Positions 18,466 through 28,466 of a DNA stretch of 64,000 bases are shown piece after piece. Below the pieces are notes generated by a model. The model had not been told where the DNA came from. It searched no databases and saw nothing but the letters and a program-made list of their open reading frames with translations. The DNA comes from Saccharospirillum sp. MSK14-1 (GTDB taxonomy: Bacteria; Pseudomonadota; Gammaproteobacteria; Pseudomonadales; Natronospirillaceae), in contig NZ_MIES01000033.1 of assembly GCF_003054965.1 (NCBI RefSeq), positions 1,054,001 to 1,118,000 on the forward strand, read 5' to 3'. Numbering within the stretch: the stretch's first letter is position 1; each line of letters opens with the position of its first letter. A program made the position numbers and the translations under genes.

Positions 18466-20328
18466 TCAAGGCTGAGTGCTAGCGATACCACGCAACTCGA
18501 CATCCGCGTTGACACGCAGGCCGTTGAAAAAGCTTTGGTAATCAAGCTGACCGTTTTGGTTGGCCAGCTCGCTTTCCAGTTGAACCTGTTCTTCTTCGTC
18601 AACTTGAAGGTTTTCAACGTCCAGTACCGCTACAACATCGATGCGATCGCGGCTTTCACGAAGATCCGCACTCAGTTCGCCTTCAGCGGGTTTGGGCAGC
18701 GTAAAACTGAACGCAGCAACACCACTGGGCAGGTCGGCATTGTCACGGCTGATCAATTGCGGATCGCTCCAGTCGTCACCCAAAGCTCGTTCCGCACGAA
18801 CATTGGCCAACTCGGCTTCAGCAGCCTCTTGTGCTCTTTCTTGAGCCTTCTCGTTGATCAGAATGGACTCAATTTGATCAGCAACAGCGGCTAATGGCTG
18901 AACCTGCTCCGCTTCGTAATCGTCACGCTGCATCACAGCCAAGTCGCCATTCCCCAGTCGTACGACATCGCTGATTCGACCGTCATCAATGACCAATGCG
19001 GAAAAAGCGGTAGACCGGAAATTAGATTCCGCCGCTATCCCCTCACGAGAGTCACGGTTAATCCAATCACTGGTTTGAACATCCACATCGAATATATTGG
19101 CGACTGCGGCAATATCATCGGCTTGGAAGGCTTGGTCCGCCAATTGATTCTCAACCAGCACAAATTCATCGGCTGCTTTGCGTGCACGGACCTGTTGAGT
19201 CAGTTCATCACGAACTTGCGCCAACGGCTCAACCTCAGCCGCACTGTAATCCGCCAATTGGATCAAATGGACCCCGAAATCGGTTTCTACCGGCGCCGAT
19301 ACTTGCCCCACTTCGGTCAGGTTTTGTGCTGCCTGATAAAAGGCATCTTCATACACACCTTCTGCCAGTTCGCCCAAATACCCGCCGTCTTGTGCACTGA
19401 TCGGATCGTCGGACAGTTCAGCAGCCAGTGCTTCAAACGATTCACCCTGTTCTAAGCGTGCCAAAGCCGCTTCAGCCTCTGCCTGGTTGTCATCCGATGA
19501 CGCAAACAGAATGTGGCCGATTTCGCGTTGGGTGTCATTCTGTTGTGCGGCGACATAACTGTCGTAAGCGTCTTGTACATCATCATCGGTCACCACGACG
19601 TCATCTTCAAACGAAGTTTGACTCAACCGAACGTATCGGACTTTCACGCGTTCTGGGCTGAGAAAATCTTCGCTGTTGGCGTCGTAATAGGACTGAACAT
19701 CACCGTCGCTGACATTGACTTCATCGATGAAATCTTCGGCGCGGAAACTCTTTACAGCAACCCTGCGCCGTTGGTTTTGCAACTGCGCCAAGCGGCTAGC
19801 TTCGCTGTCGAGCGAGAACGCGGACGCCATCAGACCGAACTGCATCTGAGCCAGACGCAGTTGAGTGCTTTGCTGTTCACGGAAGGTATTCGGGGTGAAG
19901 CCATTTTGACGGATCAGATTGATATAGGTCGTCTCATCAAACTGACCATTCACCTGAAACGTAGGCATGGACACAATGTCCTTGCTGACTTGCTCGTTGG
20001 AGATTTGGAAACCGAGGTCGTTAGCGGCCTGCCGCTGCAGTTCCTGATTGATAATATCGTTAATCACCGACTGACGAACAAAGCCAGAATTTATTATTTC
20101 AGGCGTCGCATTTTCACCCAACTGTTGCCTCAACTGCAGTTGACGCTGTTGAAGTTGGCGCTGCACCTGTTCAGTACTGATACCTTGTCCATTAACTTCA
20201 ACCGGGTCGGAATTATTGGTAATACCAATGATGGATTCGGCGCCAAAAAACACAAAAGCAACCACGATGACAGCGACGATGGCTTTGCCAACGGGTCCCC
20301 GGGCTGCGTTTCTAAAAGACTGGAGCAT
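18466..20328 (-). CDS. ppiD: Peptidyl-prolyl isomerase-like periplasmic chaperone PpiD
   Basis: PpiD is a membrane-anchored periplasmic chaperone at the Sec translocon exit. Residues 1-12 are basic and cytoplasmic, then one helix at about 14-33 (GKAIVAVIVVAFVFFGAES). The SurA_N-like region spans roughly 40-200, and a parvulin domain about 265-360 (EIGHILFASSD, DPISAQDGGYLG, SAPVETDFGVHLIQL). The total length of 620 matches E. coli PpiD (623). As in E. coli and Pseudomonas it follows hupB and lon. No promoter is obvious in the short gap, so part of its expression may come from read-through past the hupB terminator. Confidence 0.95.
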   Translation of the reverse strand: MLQSFRNAARGPVGKAIVAVIVVAFVFFGAESIIGITNNSDPVEVNGQGISTEQVQRQLQQRQLQLRQQLGENATPEIINSGFVRQSVINDIINQELQRQAANDLGFQISNEQVSKDIVSMPTFQVNGQFDETTYINLIRQNGFTPNTFREQQSTQLRLAQMQFGLMASAFSLDSEASRLAQLQNQRRRVAVKSFRAEDFIDEVNVSDGDVQSYYDANSEDFLSPERVKVRYVRLSQTSFEDDVVVTDDDVQDAYDSYVAAQQNDTQREIGHILFASSDDNQAEAEAALARLEQGESFEALAAELSDDPISAQDGGYLGELAEGVYEDAFYQAAQNLTEVGQVSAPVETDFGVHLIQLADYSAAEVEPLAQVRDELTQQVRARKAADEFVLVENQLADQAFQADDIAAVANIFDVDVQTSDWINRDSREGIAAESNFRSTAFSALVIDDGRISDVVRLGNGDLAVMQRDDYEAEQVQPLAAVADQIESILINEKAQERAQEAAEAELANVRAERALGDDWSDPQLISRDNADLPSGVAAFSFTLPKPAEGELSADLRESRDRIDVVAVLDVENLQVDEEEQVQLESELANQNGQLDYQSFFNGLRVNADVELRGIASTQP

Positions 20329-20365
20329 TGAGCGTCCTACCCCTTATTCAGGAGATTGTGCAGAT

Positions 20366-20394
20366 AAAAAAAAAGCGCATCAGGCCTGATACGC
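20366..20394 (-). terminator. Intrinsic terminator of hupB
   Basis: Read on the minus strand, GCGTATCAGG pairs with CCTGATGCGC (one mismatch near the stem base) and is followed by a run of nine T's; it lies 50 nt beyond the hupB stop codon. Confidence 0.9.
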
Positions 20395-20443
20395 TGTTGG
20401 TGATGCTGAACCGGGACCGATAATTGGTCCCGGAACACGTAAA

Positions 20444-20716
20444 TCAGTTGACGGCGTCTTTCAGTGCCTTACCGGCTTTGAAATTCGGAACTTTGGCCGC
20501 TTTGATTTCAATCGGCTGACCCGTTTGCGGGTTACGGCCGGTGCGTGCCGCACGCTCTTTAACACCAAAAGTACCAAAACCTACCAGAACAACCTGGTCA
20601 CCCTTTTTCAGAGTGTCGGTAACGGAGTCAATCATGGCATCCAGTGCCCGACCAGCTGCCGCTTTAGGAATGTCAGCTGCTGCTGCTACAGCATCAATCA
20701 ATTCAGACTTATTCAC
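20444..20716 (-). CDS. hupB: DNA-binding protein HU-beta
   Basis: HU is the abundant nucleoid-compacting histone-like protein. The 90-residue sequence starts [20 protein letters not shown] and contains the DNA-binding arm signature [21 protein letters not shown] (residues 47 onwards, with the intercalating Pro in RNPQTG). The position after lon and before ppiD identifies it as the HU-beta copy. A single-gene transcript is likely, with its own promoter and terminator. Confidence 0.97.
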   Translation of the reverse strand: MNKSELIDAVAAAADIPKAAAGRALDAMIDSVTDTLKKGDQVVLVGFGTFGVKERAARTGRNPQTGQPIEIKAAKVPNFKAGKALKDAVN

Positions 20717-20865
20717 ACTTTTCCCCTTTTAACTTCGTTGTGAGATGCGGATCTCACGTCCTTGGTAAATGGCCAGAGTAGAACAGACGACCGGCCTCGG
20801 TTACGAGGTTTCCGCACCTGTTTTGTTTTTTATTCAGCCTGTGCTTCGAGACGAGTCGAAAACAC

Positions 20866-20895
20866 TTTATACCAGCCTCATTTTTCGACTGTCAA
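20866..20895 (-). promoter_or_regulatory. hupB promoter
   Basis: On the minus strand TTGACA (20890-20895), an 18-nt spacer and TATAAA (20866-20871), about 150 nt upstream of hupB. This is close to a consensus sigma-70 promoter. It begins 7 nt beyond the lon stop codon. The 185-bp lon-hupB gap holds nothing else I can support. Confidence 0.65.
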
Positions 20896-20901
20896 GCAGT
20901 T

Positions 20902-23331
20902 CTAATGGGTGCTGAGACTAGATGTGGCCTGGCTCTCAGAGCGAGCTTTAGCCATTTCAGCTTCGACTTCTTCATCGGTCAAGGCTGTCGGACTGCGCTC
21001 CAGAGCCACATCCAATACTTCATCGATCCATTCAACCGGCCGAATGTCGAGATCGTTCTTAATATTGTCGGGAATTTCCTTTAAATCACGCACATTTTCC
21101 TGGGGGATGACAACGGTCTTAATCCCACCACGACGCGCAGCTAACAGTTTCTCTTTCAAGCCACCAATCGGCAACACCTGGCCTCTGAGCGTGATTTCAC
21201 CGGTCATAGCCACATCGGCGCGCACAGGAATTCGGGTTAATACCGACACCAAAGCCGTCGCCATACCGATACCCGCCGACGGACCGTCTTTAGGCGTCGC
21301 ACCTTCAGGAACGTGGATATGTAGATCCCGGTTCTCACTGAAGGTAGGCATGATACCCAAACTCTGGGCGCGAGACCTTACCACAGTTAACGCGGCTTGG
21401 ATGGATTCTTTCATCACATCGCCCAACGAGCCGGTTTGAACGGTACGTCCCTTGCCTGGTACAGCGGTTGCTTCCAAGTTTAGCAGCTCACCACCGACGG
21501 AGGTCCACGCCAAACCGGTAACCATACCGATCTGATTGTCTTTATCCGCCAGACCAAATTTGAACTTCCGAACGCCCGAGTAATCTTCTAACTCTTCCGG
21601 GCTAATGGTGGTCGATTCGACGGCTTTATCCAGTACGTTATTCTTAACCACCTTGCGACAGATTTTAGCAATCTCTCGCTCGAGGCTGCGCACCCCGGCT
21701 TCACGGGAGTAATAACGGATCAAATCGCGAATCGTTTCGGTTGGCAATACCAACTCGTTGTCTTTAAGACCATTGGCTTTTAATTGCTTAGGCAGCAAAT
21801 AACGTTCGGCAATATTGATCTTTTCGTCTTCGGTGTAACCGGGCAACCGAATCACTTCCATACGGTCGAGCAATGGACCGGGAATATTCATCGAGTTGGC
21901 GGTACAAACGAACATTGTATCCGAGAGGTCATAATCGACTTCCAGGTAATGATCGTTAAAGGTGTGGTTTTGCTCTGGGTCGAGAATTTCCAACAATGCA
22001 GATGCCGGATCACCCCGGTGATCCATGCCCATCTTGTCAATCTCATCCAACAAGAACAGCGGATTGCGTACAGCAACCTTACTCAACTTCTGAATGATTT
22101 TACCCGGCATCGAGCCAATGTAAGTACGGCGATGCCCTCGCATTTCAGACTCATCACGCACACCACCCAAAGCCATGCGTACAAACTTACGATTGGTTGC
22201 GCGAGCAATGGATTGTCCCAGTGATGTTTTACCAACACCCGGAGGTCCGACCAAGCACAACACCGGACCTTTCACTTTCTTAACCCGTTGTTGAACGGCC
22301 AAATACTCAAGAATGCGCTCTTTCACTTCTTCCAGACCGTAATGATCTTCTTCCAATACTTCTTTCGCGCGATTCAAATCGTGGCGAACCCGCGAACGTT
22401 TGGACCAAGGAACATTAACCATCCAGTCCAAATAGTTGCGGACCACTGACGCTTCAGCAGACATCGGCGACATCATTTTCAGCTTACCGAGCTCGGCCTT
22501 AGCTTTCTCTTTGGCGTCTTTAGGCATACCCGCATTCTCGATGCGGTTTTCCAGCTCTTCGACTTCGTTCGGATTGGCTTCGTCGAGATCACCCAGTTCT
22601 TTCTGAATGGCTTTCATTTGTTCATTCAGATAGTACTCGCGCTGGGATTTCTCCATTTGCTTCTTAACACGGCCGCGAATGCGCTTCTCGACCTGGAGCA
22701 AATCAATTTCCGTCTCCAGAACAGAGAGCAAATGTTCAATTCGTTCGCGATCTCCAGCCAACTCCAGCACTTGCTGTTTCTCGTCGATTTTAAGCGAGAG
22801 ATGAGCGGCAATGGTGTCCGCTAAACGGCCAGGCTCTTCAATACTGTTCAACGAGGTAATGACTTCCGACGGCACCTTTTTACTGAGCTGAACATACTTG
22901 TCGAACTGTGACATTAAGATGCGAATGAGCGATTCGCTTTCACGGTCGCTCAGCACAGCGCCATCCATCATGGAGGCGTGGCCGCGTAAGTAATCCTCAC
23001 CATCGATCAATTCGTCGATAGAAACCCGATCAACACCTTCCACCAAAACCTTCACAGTGCCATCGGGCAAGCGTAACAATTGCAGCACTGTCGCCAGCGT
23101 CCCTACTTCATAGAGATCACTTTTGTTTGGATCGTCATCGGAAGCATTTCGTTGGGCAACCAGCAGGATTTTCTTGCCGTCATCCATGGCCGCTTGCAAC
23201 GCAGCTATGGATTTTTCCCGTCCAACAAAAAGCGGGATCACCATATGGGGATAGACAACCACATCCCGCAGCGGCAGCAGCGGCAGTACGATGGGGTCGC
23301 CGTTTGGGGAGTCGGAACGCTCCATACTCAT
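20902..23331 (-). CDS. lon: ATP-dependent protease Lon
   Basis: Lon unfolds and degrades misfolded and regulatory proteins in the cytoplasm. An N-terminal LON substrate-binding domain ([15 protein letters not shown]) and coiled coil are followed by the AAA+ module with Walker [11 protein letters not shown] and Walker [12 protein letters not shown]. The C-terminal protease domain shows [11 protein letters not shown] with the catalytic Ser, and the catalytic Lys in [14 protein letters not shown]. Length is about 809. The start is uncertain: ATG 23331 and ATG 23325 are both near the GAGG site; a TTG at 23334 is less likely. Confidence 0.97.
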   Translation of the reverse strand: MSMERSDSPNGDPIVLPLLPLRDVVVYPHMVIPLFVGREKSIAALQAAMDDGKKILLVAQRNASDDDPNKSDLYEVGTLATVLQLLRLPDGTVKVLVEGVDRVSIDELIDGEDYLRGHASMMDGAVLSDRESESLIRILMSQFDKYVQLSKKVPSEVITSLNSIEEPGRLADTIAAHLSLKIDEKQQVLELAGDRERIEHLLSVLETEIDLLQVEKRIRGRVKKQMEKSQREYYLNEQMKAIQKELGDLDEANPNEVEELENRIENAGMPKDAKEKAKAELGKLKMMSPMSAEASVVRNYLDWMVNVPWSKRSRVRHDLNRAKEVLEEDHYGLEEVKERILEYLAVQQRVKKVKGPVLCLVGPPGVGKTSLGQSIARATNRKFVRMALGGVRDESEMRGHRRTYIGSMPGKIIQKLSKVAVRNPLFLLDEIDKMGMDHRGDPASALLEILDPEQNHTFNDHYLEVDYDLSDTMFVCTANSMNIPGPLLDRMEVIRLPGYTEDEKINIAERYLLPKQLKANGLKDNELVLPTETIRDLIRYYSREAGVRSLEREIAKICRKVVKNNVLDKAVESTTISPEELEDYSGVRKFKFGLADKDNQIGMVTGLAWTSVGGELLNLEATAVPGKGRTVQTGSLGDVMKESIQAALTVVRSRAQSLGIMPTFSENRDLHIHVPEGATPKDGPSAGIGMATALVSVLTRIPVRADVAMTGEITLRGQVLPIGGLKEKLLAARRGGIKTVVIPQENVRDLKEIPDNIKNDLDIRPVEWIDEVLDVALERSPTALTDEEVEAEMAKARSESQATSSLSTH

Positions 23332-23364
23332 CAAACCTCGGAAACCGTTGAATTATTGGCTGTG

Positions 23365-23394
23365 TTAATGGCGGCGCGGGCTGACTAAATCAAG
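23365..23394 (-). promoter_or_regulatory. Possible heat-shock (sigma-32-type) promoter for lon
   Basis: On the minus strand CTTGAT (23389-23394), 14 nt, then CCGCCATTAA (23365-23374), similar to the sigma-32 pattern CTTGAA-N13..17-CCCCATnT. lon is a classic sigma-32 target, but the match is imperfect. Confidence 0.35.
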
Positions 23395-23400
23395 CACCGG

Positions 23401-23426
23401 AAAAGAAAAACGGGCCGCCGGGCCCG
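23401..23426 (-). terminator. Intrinsic terminator of clpX
   Basis: On the minus strand CGGGC, loop CCGGCG, GCCCG and then TTTTTCTTTT, directly after clpX and before the lon promoter region. Confidence 0.75.
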
Positions 23427-23440
23427 CTATTGCCGAAGGA

Positions 23441-24727
23441 TCAATCAGACTGACCGCTGGCTGTCTTTTGATTGTCCTGATTTTCGTAGATCAACAAAGG
23501 CTCAGACTCGCCTCGAATCACACTCTCTTCGATAACCACTTTGGTGACGCCGGTTTCTGACGGAATCCGGTACATGGTATCCAGCAGAACGTTTTCCAAA
23601 ATCGAGCGCAAACCGCGAGCACCTGTTTTCCGTTCCATCGCCTTATTGGCCACCGCCTTAAGAGCGCTCATGCGGAAATCGAGCTCGACGGACTCCATGT
23701 CGAACAATTTTTGATACTGACGCACCAACGAGTTCTTCGGTTCAGTCAGAATCTGGATCAGCGCATCTTCATCCAGTTCGGTCAGCGTGGCCACGACAGG
23801 CAGTCGGCCAATGAACTCTGGAATCAGGCCATACTTAACCAGGTCTTCCGGTTCGACTTCGGCAATGGTATCGCCAAGTTTGCGATCTTTGTCTTTGCTT
23901 TTAACGGCGGCATTAAAACCAATACCGCCTTTCTCCGATCGGTCACGGATGATCTTGTCCAGACCCGCAAATGCGCCACCACATATAAACAGGATATTAC
24001 CGGTATCTACCTGTAGAAACTCTTGCTGAGGATGCTTACGCCCCCCCTGCGGCGGCACGGATGCAACCGTACCTTCGATCAGTTTCAACAGCGCCTGCTG
24101 AACACCTTCACCTGACACGTCACGTGTGATGGATGGGTTGTCCGACTTGCGAGAAATTTTGTCAATTTCATCGATGTAAACAATGCCGCGCTGAGCCTTG
24201 TCGACATCGTAATCGCATTTCTGCAGCAGCTTTTGAATGATGTTTTCAACGTCTTCACCCACGTAACCCGCTTCGGTCAACGTGGTCGCATCGGCGATGG
24301 TAAACGGCACATTCAGCATACGAGCCAGCGTTTCCGCCAACAGGGTTTTACCGCTACCGGTCGGCCCGATCAGCAAAATGTTGGATTTGCTCAGTTCAAC
24401 ATCATCGTTGACGTCGCCATACTGCAGTCGTTTGTAGTGGTTATAGACGGCCACTGACAGGACCATCTTGGCGCGCGACTGCCCGATCACGTATTCATCC
24501 AGCGTCTCGCGAATTTCCGCCGGTGTTGGCAAACGACTGCTTTCATCCTTAGGTCCGCTGTCTTGCAGCTCCTCACGGATGATGTCATTACACAAATCGA
24601 CGCATTCATCGCAAATGAATACCGATGGCCCGGCAATCAGCTTGCGGACTTCATGCTGGCTCTTCCCGCAAAAGGAACAATACAGCAGCTTTCCGTCTTC
24701 GCCTTTTCCGGTTCTATCGTCGGCCAT
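23441..24727 (-). CDS. clpX: ATP-dependent Clp protease ATP-binding subunit ClpX
   Basis: ClpX is the AAA+ unfoldase that feeds substrates such as ssrA-tagged proteins to ClpP. The N-terminal C4 zinc-binding domain is complete (Cys17, Cys20, Cys39, Cys42). Walker A GPTGSGKT is near residue 120 and Walker [11 protein letters not shown] near 180. The pore loop GYVGED and the ClpP-docking tripeptide region (GFNA, within [11 protein letters not shown]) are visible. It has 428 residues, full length. It lies 149 nt after clpP, a gap in which I see no convincing terminator, so clpP-clpX co-transcription is likely. Confidence 0.97.
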   Translation of the reverse strand: MADDRTGKGEDGKLLYCSFCGKSQHEVRKLIAGPSVFICDECVDLCNDIIREELQDSGPKDESSRLPTPAEIRETLDEYVIGQSRAKMVLSVAVYNHYKRLQYGDVNDDVELSKSNILLIGPTGSGKTLLAETLARMLNVPFTIADATTLTEAGYVGEDVENIIQKLLQKCDYDVDKAQRGIVYIDEIDKISRKSDNPSITRDVSGEGVQQALLKLIEGTVASVPPQGGRKHPQQEFLQVDTGNILFICGGAFAGLDKIIRDRSEKGGIGFNAAVKSKDKDRKLGDTIAEVEPEDLVKYGLIPEFIGRLPVVATLTELDEDALIQILTEPKNSLVRQYQKLFDMESVELDFRMSALKAVANKAMERKTGARGLRSILENVLLDTMYRIPSETGVTKVVIEESVIRGESEPLLIYENQDNQKTASGQSD

Positions 24728-24876
24728 TCAACTACTCCATACCTGATACCCATGTGGCTCGTTTAAAGATGAAACCACATTGGGTCAATTGCAAGTTTTT
24801 TGTCGGCAGATTTACGCCTAAGGCAACCTGACGTAACTCATTGATTTTCAGGTTATTTCCAACCCGAACACCGTTC

Positions 24877-25515
24877 TCAGTCGGTGCTGCGTGAGCTCAA
24901 TACCTGATCGATCAGGCCATACTCAACGGCATCATCGGCCTTCATAAAGTTGTCTCGGTCGGTATCACGCTCAATCACATCCAGAGGTTGGCCGGTGTGA
25001 TGCGCCAGAATTTCATTCAGCTTCTGCTTCATCTCGATGATTTCGCGAGCGTGAATTTCAATATCTGATGCCTGCCCCTGGTAACCCCCCAAAGGCTGGT
25101 GAATCATGACCCGTGAATTAGGCAACGCCAAACGCTTACCTTTAGCACCACCGGCCAACAACAACGCACCCATACTCGCAGCCTGGCCGATACACATGGT
25201 CGAGACATCCGGCTTGATAAACTGCATGGTGTCATAGATCGCCATACCAGCGGTTACTGAGCCACCGGGCGAGTTAATGTACAGATTGATGTCCTTATCC
25301 GGATTCTCACTCTCCAGGAACAGCAACTGAGCAATGATCAGGTTCGCCATATGGTCTTCGACCGGACCAACCAAAAAGATGACATTTTCTTTCAGCAGAC
25401 GGGAATAGATGTCATACGCCCGCTCTCCGCGCGAGGACTGTTCCACGACCATAGGGACGAGACCGCTGGCATTCATGATATCGGGCGCAGACCCATCCGC
25501 AGCAAAATGTGACAT
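24877..25515 (-). CDS. clpP: ATP-dependent Clp protease proteolytic subunit ClpP
   Basis: ClpP forms the tetradecameric serine protease chamber used with ClpX. The catalytic Ser114 lies in [11 protein letters not shown], the catalytic His139 in RVMIHQP, and the Asp is in the [10 protein letters not shown] region. It has 212 residues including a short propeptide before [11 protein letters not shown]. It is downstream of tig, separated by a hairpin that could partly stop tig transcripts. Confidence 0.97.
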   Translation of the reverse strand: MSHFAADGSAPDIMNASGLVPMVVEQSSRGERAYDIYSRLLKENVIFLVGPVEDHMANLIIAQLLFLESENPDKDINLYINSPGGSVTAGMAIYDTMQFIKPDVSTMCIGQAASMGALLLAGGAKGKRLALPNSRVMIHQPLGGYQGQASDIEIHAREIIEMKQKLNEILAHHTGQPLDVIERDTDRDNFMKADDAVEYGLIDQVLSSRSTD

Positions 25516-25535
25516 TCAAGCGACTCCTAAATAAC

Positions 25536-25569
25536 AAAAAAGTTGGCACCTCTGGGAAGCGCCAACTTT
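25536..25569 (-). terminator. Hairpin with T-run between tig and clpP (terminator or attenuator)
   Basis: On the minus strand AAAGTTGGC, a 13-nt loop and GCCAACTTT, followed by further T's. It stands 43 nt after the tig stop and 20 nt before the clpP start. The long loop suggests incomplete termination. Confidence 0.6.
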
Positions 25570-25611
25570 CATTGCGGTCTAATTCGAGCGGTTCAACCCC
25601 GACCTCTTCGG

Positions 25612-26925
25612 TCAGCCTTGCTCCGCGCCATTTGACTTGACGGCATCCTCGTATCCGATGGTGGATTCATTCACCTTGGATTTACTGAGGATATAGTCGA
25701 TTGCAGCGTTTTCAACAACCATAGCGCGGACTTGGTTCATCAACTCAGCATTGCTGTAATAGTAGTCGATAACCTGCTGAGGATCCTGATAAACAGCCGC
25801 CTGATCTTCAACATAAGCACGTACTTCTGCTTCTTCAGGCTTCAGCTCAGCGCTTTCAATCAACTCATTCATCAATAGGCCGATTTTGACGCGACGCTCC
25901 GCTTGGTCCTGGAACAGTTCTTTCGGCAGGCTGGACGGATCCATTTGCGCGCCACCACCGAACTGCTGCACGGCTTGCTGCTGCAAACGACCAATTTCGT
26001 CGTCAACCAGGGCCGCTGGAACGTCAATGTCGTTGTCTTCGAGCAGCTTGTCGATAACGGTTGTTTTCAGCTTGGACTGCAAGGCATTGCGCGCTTCGCG
26101 TTCCATATTGGCACGAACTTCGGTTTTGAAACCTTCAACATCGGTATGCTGGCTACCAAAACCCTGGAAGAACGCTTCATCCATCTCAGGCAGCTCAGGC
26201 TCTGCGACCTCTTTCACGGTAATATCGAACACCGCCGGCTTACCGGCTAGTTCCGAGTTGCCGTACTCTTCCGGGAAAGTCACTTCAACAGCCTTGGTAT
26301 CACCGATCTTGATACCCTCGATGCCGTCTTCAAAGCCAGGAATCATCTGACCTGAGCCCAGCACCAGCATCTGATCTGTGGCGCTGCCACCATCGAAAAC
26401 TTCGCCATCCACTTTACCGACGAAATCGATTTTGACCTGATCGCCTTTCTGAGCAGCACGCTCAACCGGCTTATATTCCGCTTTTTGCTGACGCAAGTTA
26501 TCGATCATCTTATCGATATCCGCGTCGGTCACTTCTGCCGTCGGCTTATCGAAGCTATAGCCACTGATTTCAGCCAGCTTCACTTCGGGAAACACTTCGA
26601 AGGTTGCCACGAACTCAACATCTTCACCGGCCTGATCGCGGGTGAATTCGATGCTCGGCATACCCGCCGGCGTCAGTTTTTCTTCAGTAATGGCCTTGGC
26701 GTAGTTCTGCTGCACGACGTCTTGCAAAACTTCGGCACGAATGCCGTCGCCAAAACGCTGCTTAACCACAGAGACCGGCACCTTGCCTGGGCGGAAACCG
26801 TCGATGCGAACGCGACGCGCGGTTTCCTTGAGCTTCTGATCCACGGCACCATCGACTTCGCTGGCCGGTACGCCAACGGTCAGACGGCGTTCCAGGCCGC
26901 CAGTCGCTTCGACAGAGACTTGCAT
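25612..26925 (-). CDS. tig: Trigger factor
   Basis: A ribosome-bound chaperone and prolyl isomerase for nascent chains. The N-terminal ribosome-binding domain contains the signature region GFRPGKVPVSVVKQRFG (residues 44-60). The FKBP domain is at about 155-245 (GDQVKIDFVGKVDGEVFDGG). The C-terminal chaperone arms fill the rest of 437 residues, near E. coli's 432. The start has AGAGG 7 nt upstream. The order tig-clpP-clpX-lon-hupB-ppiD is the classical gammaproteobacterial arrangement. Confidence 0.97.
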   Translation of the reverse strand: MQVSVEATGGLERRLTVGVPASEVDGAVDQKLKETARRVRIDGFRPGKVPVSVVKQRFGDGIRAEVLQDVVQQNYAKAITEEKLTPAGMPSIEFTRDQAGEDVEFVATFEVFPEVKLAEISGYSFDKPTAEVTDADIDKMIDNLRQQKAEYKPVERAAQKGDQVKIDFVGKVDGEVFDGGSATDQMLVLGSGQMIPGFEDGIEGIKIGDTKAVEVTFPEEYGNSELAGKPAVFDITVKEVAEPELPEMDEAFFQGFGSQHTDVEGFKTEVRANMEREARNALQSKLKTTVIDKLLEDNDIDVPAALVDDEIGRLQQQAVQQFGGGAQMDPSSLPKELFQDQAERRVKIGLLMNELIESAELKPEEAEVRAYVEDQAAVYQDPQQVIDYYYSNAELMNQVRAMVVENAAIDYILSKSKVNESTIGYEDAVKSNGAEQG

Positions 26926-26969
26926 GAGGTTTCCTCTTGCTTTTAATGCTAATAATTTAGGGGGCCGTT

Positions 26970-26998
26970 AATGTAGGGACAGACCGGACTCGAATCAA
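26970..26998 (-). promoter_or_regulatory. Candidate tig promoter
   Basis: On the minus strand TTGATT (26993-26998), 17 nt, TACATT (26970-26975), 45 nt upstream of the tig start. The -35 box lies inside a T-loop-like sequence, GATTCGAGTCC, that resembles the 3' part of a tRNA gene. Confidence 0.5.
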
Positions 26999-27044
26999 GC
27001 CCGGTAGCGTGGAGCACCCCGGTTGACGCACCCCGAACACATAC

Positions 27045-27070
27045 AAAAAGAGCCGACAAGCGGCTCTTTT
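27045..27070 (-). terminator. Intrinsic terminator of the Pro-Arg-His tRNA operon
   Basis: On the minus strand AAAAGAGCCG, loop CTTGT, CGGCTCTTTTT, beginning 11 nt after the CCA end of tRNA-His. Confidence 0.9.
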
Positions 27071-27080
27071 AAGAAGAAGG

Positions 27081-27157
27081 TGGGGTGGACGATGGGACTC
27101 GAACCCACGACGACTGGAATCACAATCCAGGGCTCTACCAACTGAGCTACGCCCACC
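27081..27157 (-). tRNA. tRNA-His (GTG)
   Basis: A 77-nt cloverleaf with the encoded extra G at -1 typical of tRNA-His, anticodon stem-loop CTGGATTGTGATTCCAG (anticodon GTG), T-loop GGTTCGAGTCC and an encoded CCA end. Almost identical to E. coli hisR in the anticodon and D arms. Confidence 0.97.
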
Positions 27158-27177
27158 ACAATACGCTGTTACGAGAC

Positions 27178-27254
27178 TGGCACGCCCGGCAGGACTTGAA
27201 CCCGCAACCACTCGCTTAGAAGGCGAGTGCTCTATCCGGTTGAGCTACGGGCGC
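27178..27254 (-). tRNA. tRNA-Arg (TCT)
   Basis: A 77-nt gene, acceptor GCGCCCG pairing with CGGGCGT (one G-U), anticodon loop CTTCTAA (anticodon TCT, reads AGA/AGG), encoded CCA. Middle gene of the tRNA operon. Confidence 0.96.
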
Positions 27255-27316
27255 CTAATAAACTGACCCGAGCCCGGATCCGTTTGCCTCGCTCACCAGG
27301 ACGATACCGTTAAAAT

Positions 27317-27393
<77 letters not shown>

Positions 27394-27421
27394 AACAAGA
27401 CGTCCCGTCAACGTGCGGCGC

Positions 27422-27450
27422 ATAGTACCCATGCCCACCGGGGTCGTCAA
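27422..27450 (-). promoter_or_regulatory. tRNA-Pro-Arg-His operon promoter
   Basis: On the minus strand TTGACG (27445-27450), a 17-nt spacer and TACTAT (27422-27427), followed by the GC-rich discriminator GCGCCGC. Such a discriminator is typical of stable-RNA promoters under stringent control. Confidence 0.8.
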
Positions 27451-27567
27451 ATCTTTTCTATGAAAAATTCAGCAAAAACAAGACGATAGCGCTTCCCTAC
27501 CCTTAAGTTCGCTTGCCGGGCCATCAGCACCATGAGAAAATTCGCCAAACCCTCTTTGGAGCCCTGA

Positions 27568-28434
27568 ATGCCAGCTCAGCTACTGGACGGCAAGGCCATT
27601 GCCGCCAATCTTCGCGCTCGCATTGCCGCAGAAGTGTCGGAACTCACGGAACAAGGTATCAGACCCCCCGGTCTGGCGGTTATTTTAGTGGGGGCCGATC
27701 CTGCTTCTCAGGTTTATGTCGGCAGTAAGCGCCGCGCCTGTGACGAAGTCGGCTTTAAGTCCGTCAGTCATGACCTGCCCAGCTCCACGCGCGAAAGTGA
27801 ACTGATCGCTCTGATCGATGATCTGAATGAAGATGCCTCTATCGATGGCATTCTGGTGCAGCTGCCGCTACCGGAACATATCAATGCCGATACCATTGTT
27901 GAGCGCATTCGCCCGGATAAAGATGTCGATGGCTTCCATCCATTTAATGCCGGCCGACTGATGCAGCGTCGCCCCATGCTGGAAAGCTGCACACCCAAAG
28001 GCATTATGACGTTGCTTCGTGAAACCGGTGTACCCTTGCGCGGCAAAGAAGCCGTGGTGATCGGTGCGTCTAACCATGTCGGGCGACCGATGATGCTGGA
28101 GCTGTTACTGGCTGGCTGTACGGTCACCTCCGCTCACCGCTTCACTGAAAACCTGGAAAGCCACGTACGCCGCGCCGATATCCTGGTTGCAGCCGTTGGC
28201 AAGCCCGGCTTTATTCCGGGTGAATGGGTTCGTGAAGGCGCCATTGCTATTGATGTTGGCATCAGCCGGCTGGAAAACGGCAAGCTGTCTGGCGATCTGC
28301 AATTCGCCGCCGCATCCGAGCGCGCCGCCTGGATCACGCCCGTACCCGGTGGCGTCGGCCCGATGACCGTAGCCACGTTGATGGAAAACACCCTGATCGC
28401 CGCGAAACGGTTGCATTTGAACCTGACGCACTGA
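27568..28434 (+). CDS. folD: Methylenetetrahydrofolate dehydrogenase/cyclohydrolase FolD
   Basis: A bifunctional cytoplasmic enzyme interconverting 5,10-methylene- and 10-formyl-tetrahydrofolate with NADP. Conserved motifs are [10 protein letters not shown] (catalytic Tyr/Lys region), [22 protein letters not shown] for the dinucleotide, and [11 protein letters not shown]. Its length of 288 is standard. GGAG stands 7 nt before the ATG. It runs divergently from the tRNA operon and is followed directly by ppiB; in Pseudomonas cysS and glnS lie between these two genes. Confidence 0.97.
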   Translation: MPAQLLDGKAIAANLRARIAAEVSELTEQGIRPPGLAVILVGADPASQVYVGSKRRACDEVGFKSVSHDLPSSTRESELIALIDDLNEDASIDGILVQLPLPEHINADTIVERIRPDKDVDGFHPFNAGRLMQRRPMLESCTPKGIMTLLRETGVPLRGKEAVVIGASNHVGRPMMLELLLAGCTVTSAHRFTENLESHVRRADILVAAVGKPGFIPGEWVREGAIAIDVGISRLENGKLSGDLQFAAASERAAWITPVPGGVGPMTVATLMENTLIAAKRLHLNLTH

Positions 28435-28466
28435 TCGATCTTATGACACTGAAAAAAGGTAATCCC

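Noticed and set aside
19513-20331. A 272-codon open frame antisense to ppiD
   Set aside because: PpiD is clearly coded on the other strand; the antisense product has no recognisable domain or start signal.
26957-27211. An 84-codon frame across tRNA-His and part of tRNA-Arg
   Set aside because: It reads through tRNA genes and a terminator; this kind of translation (GRSSVGRALDCDSS) is a common false call over tRNAs.
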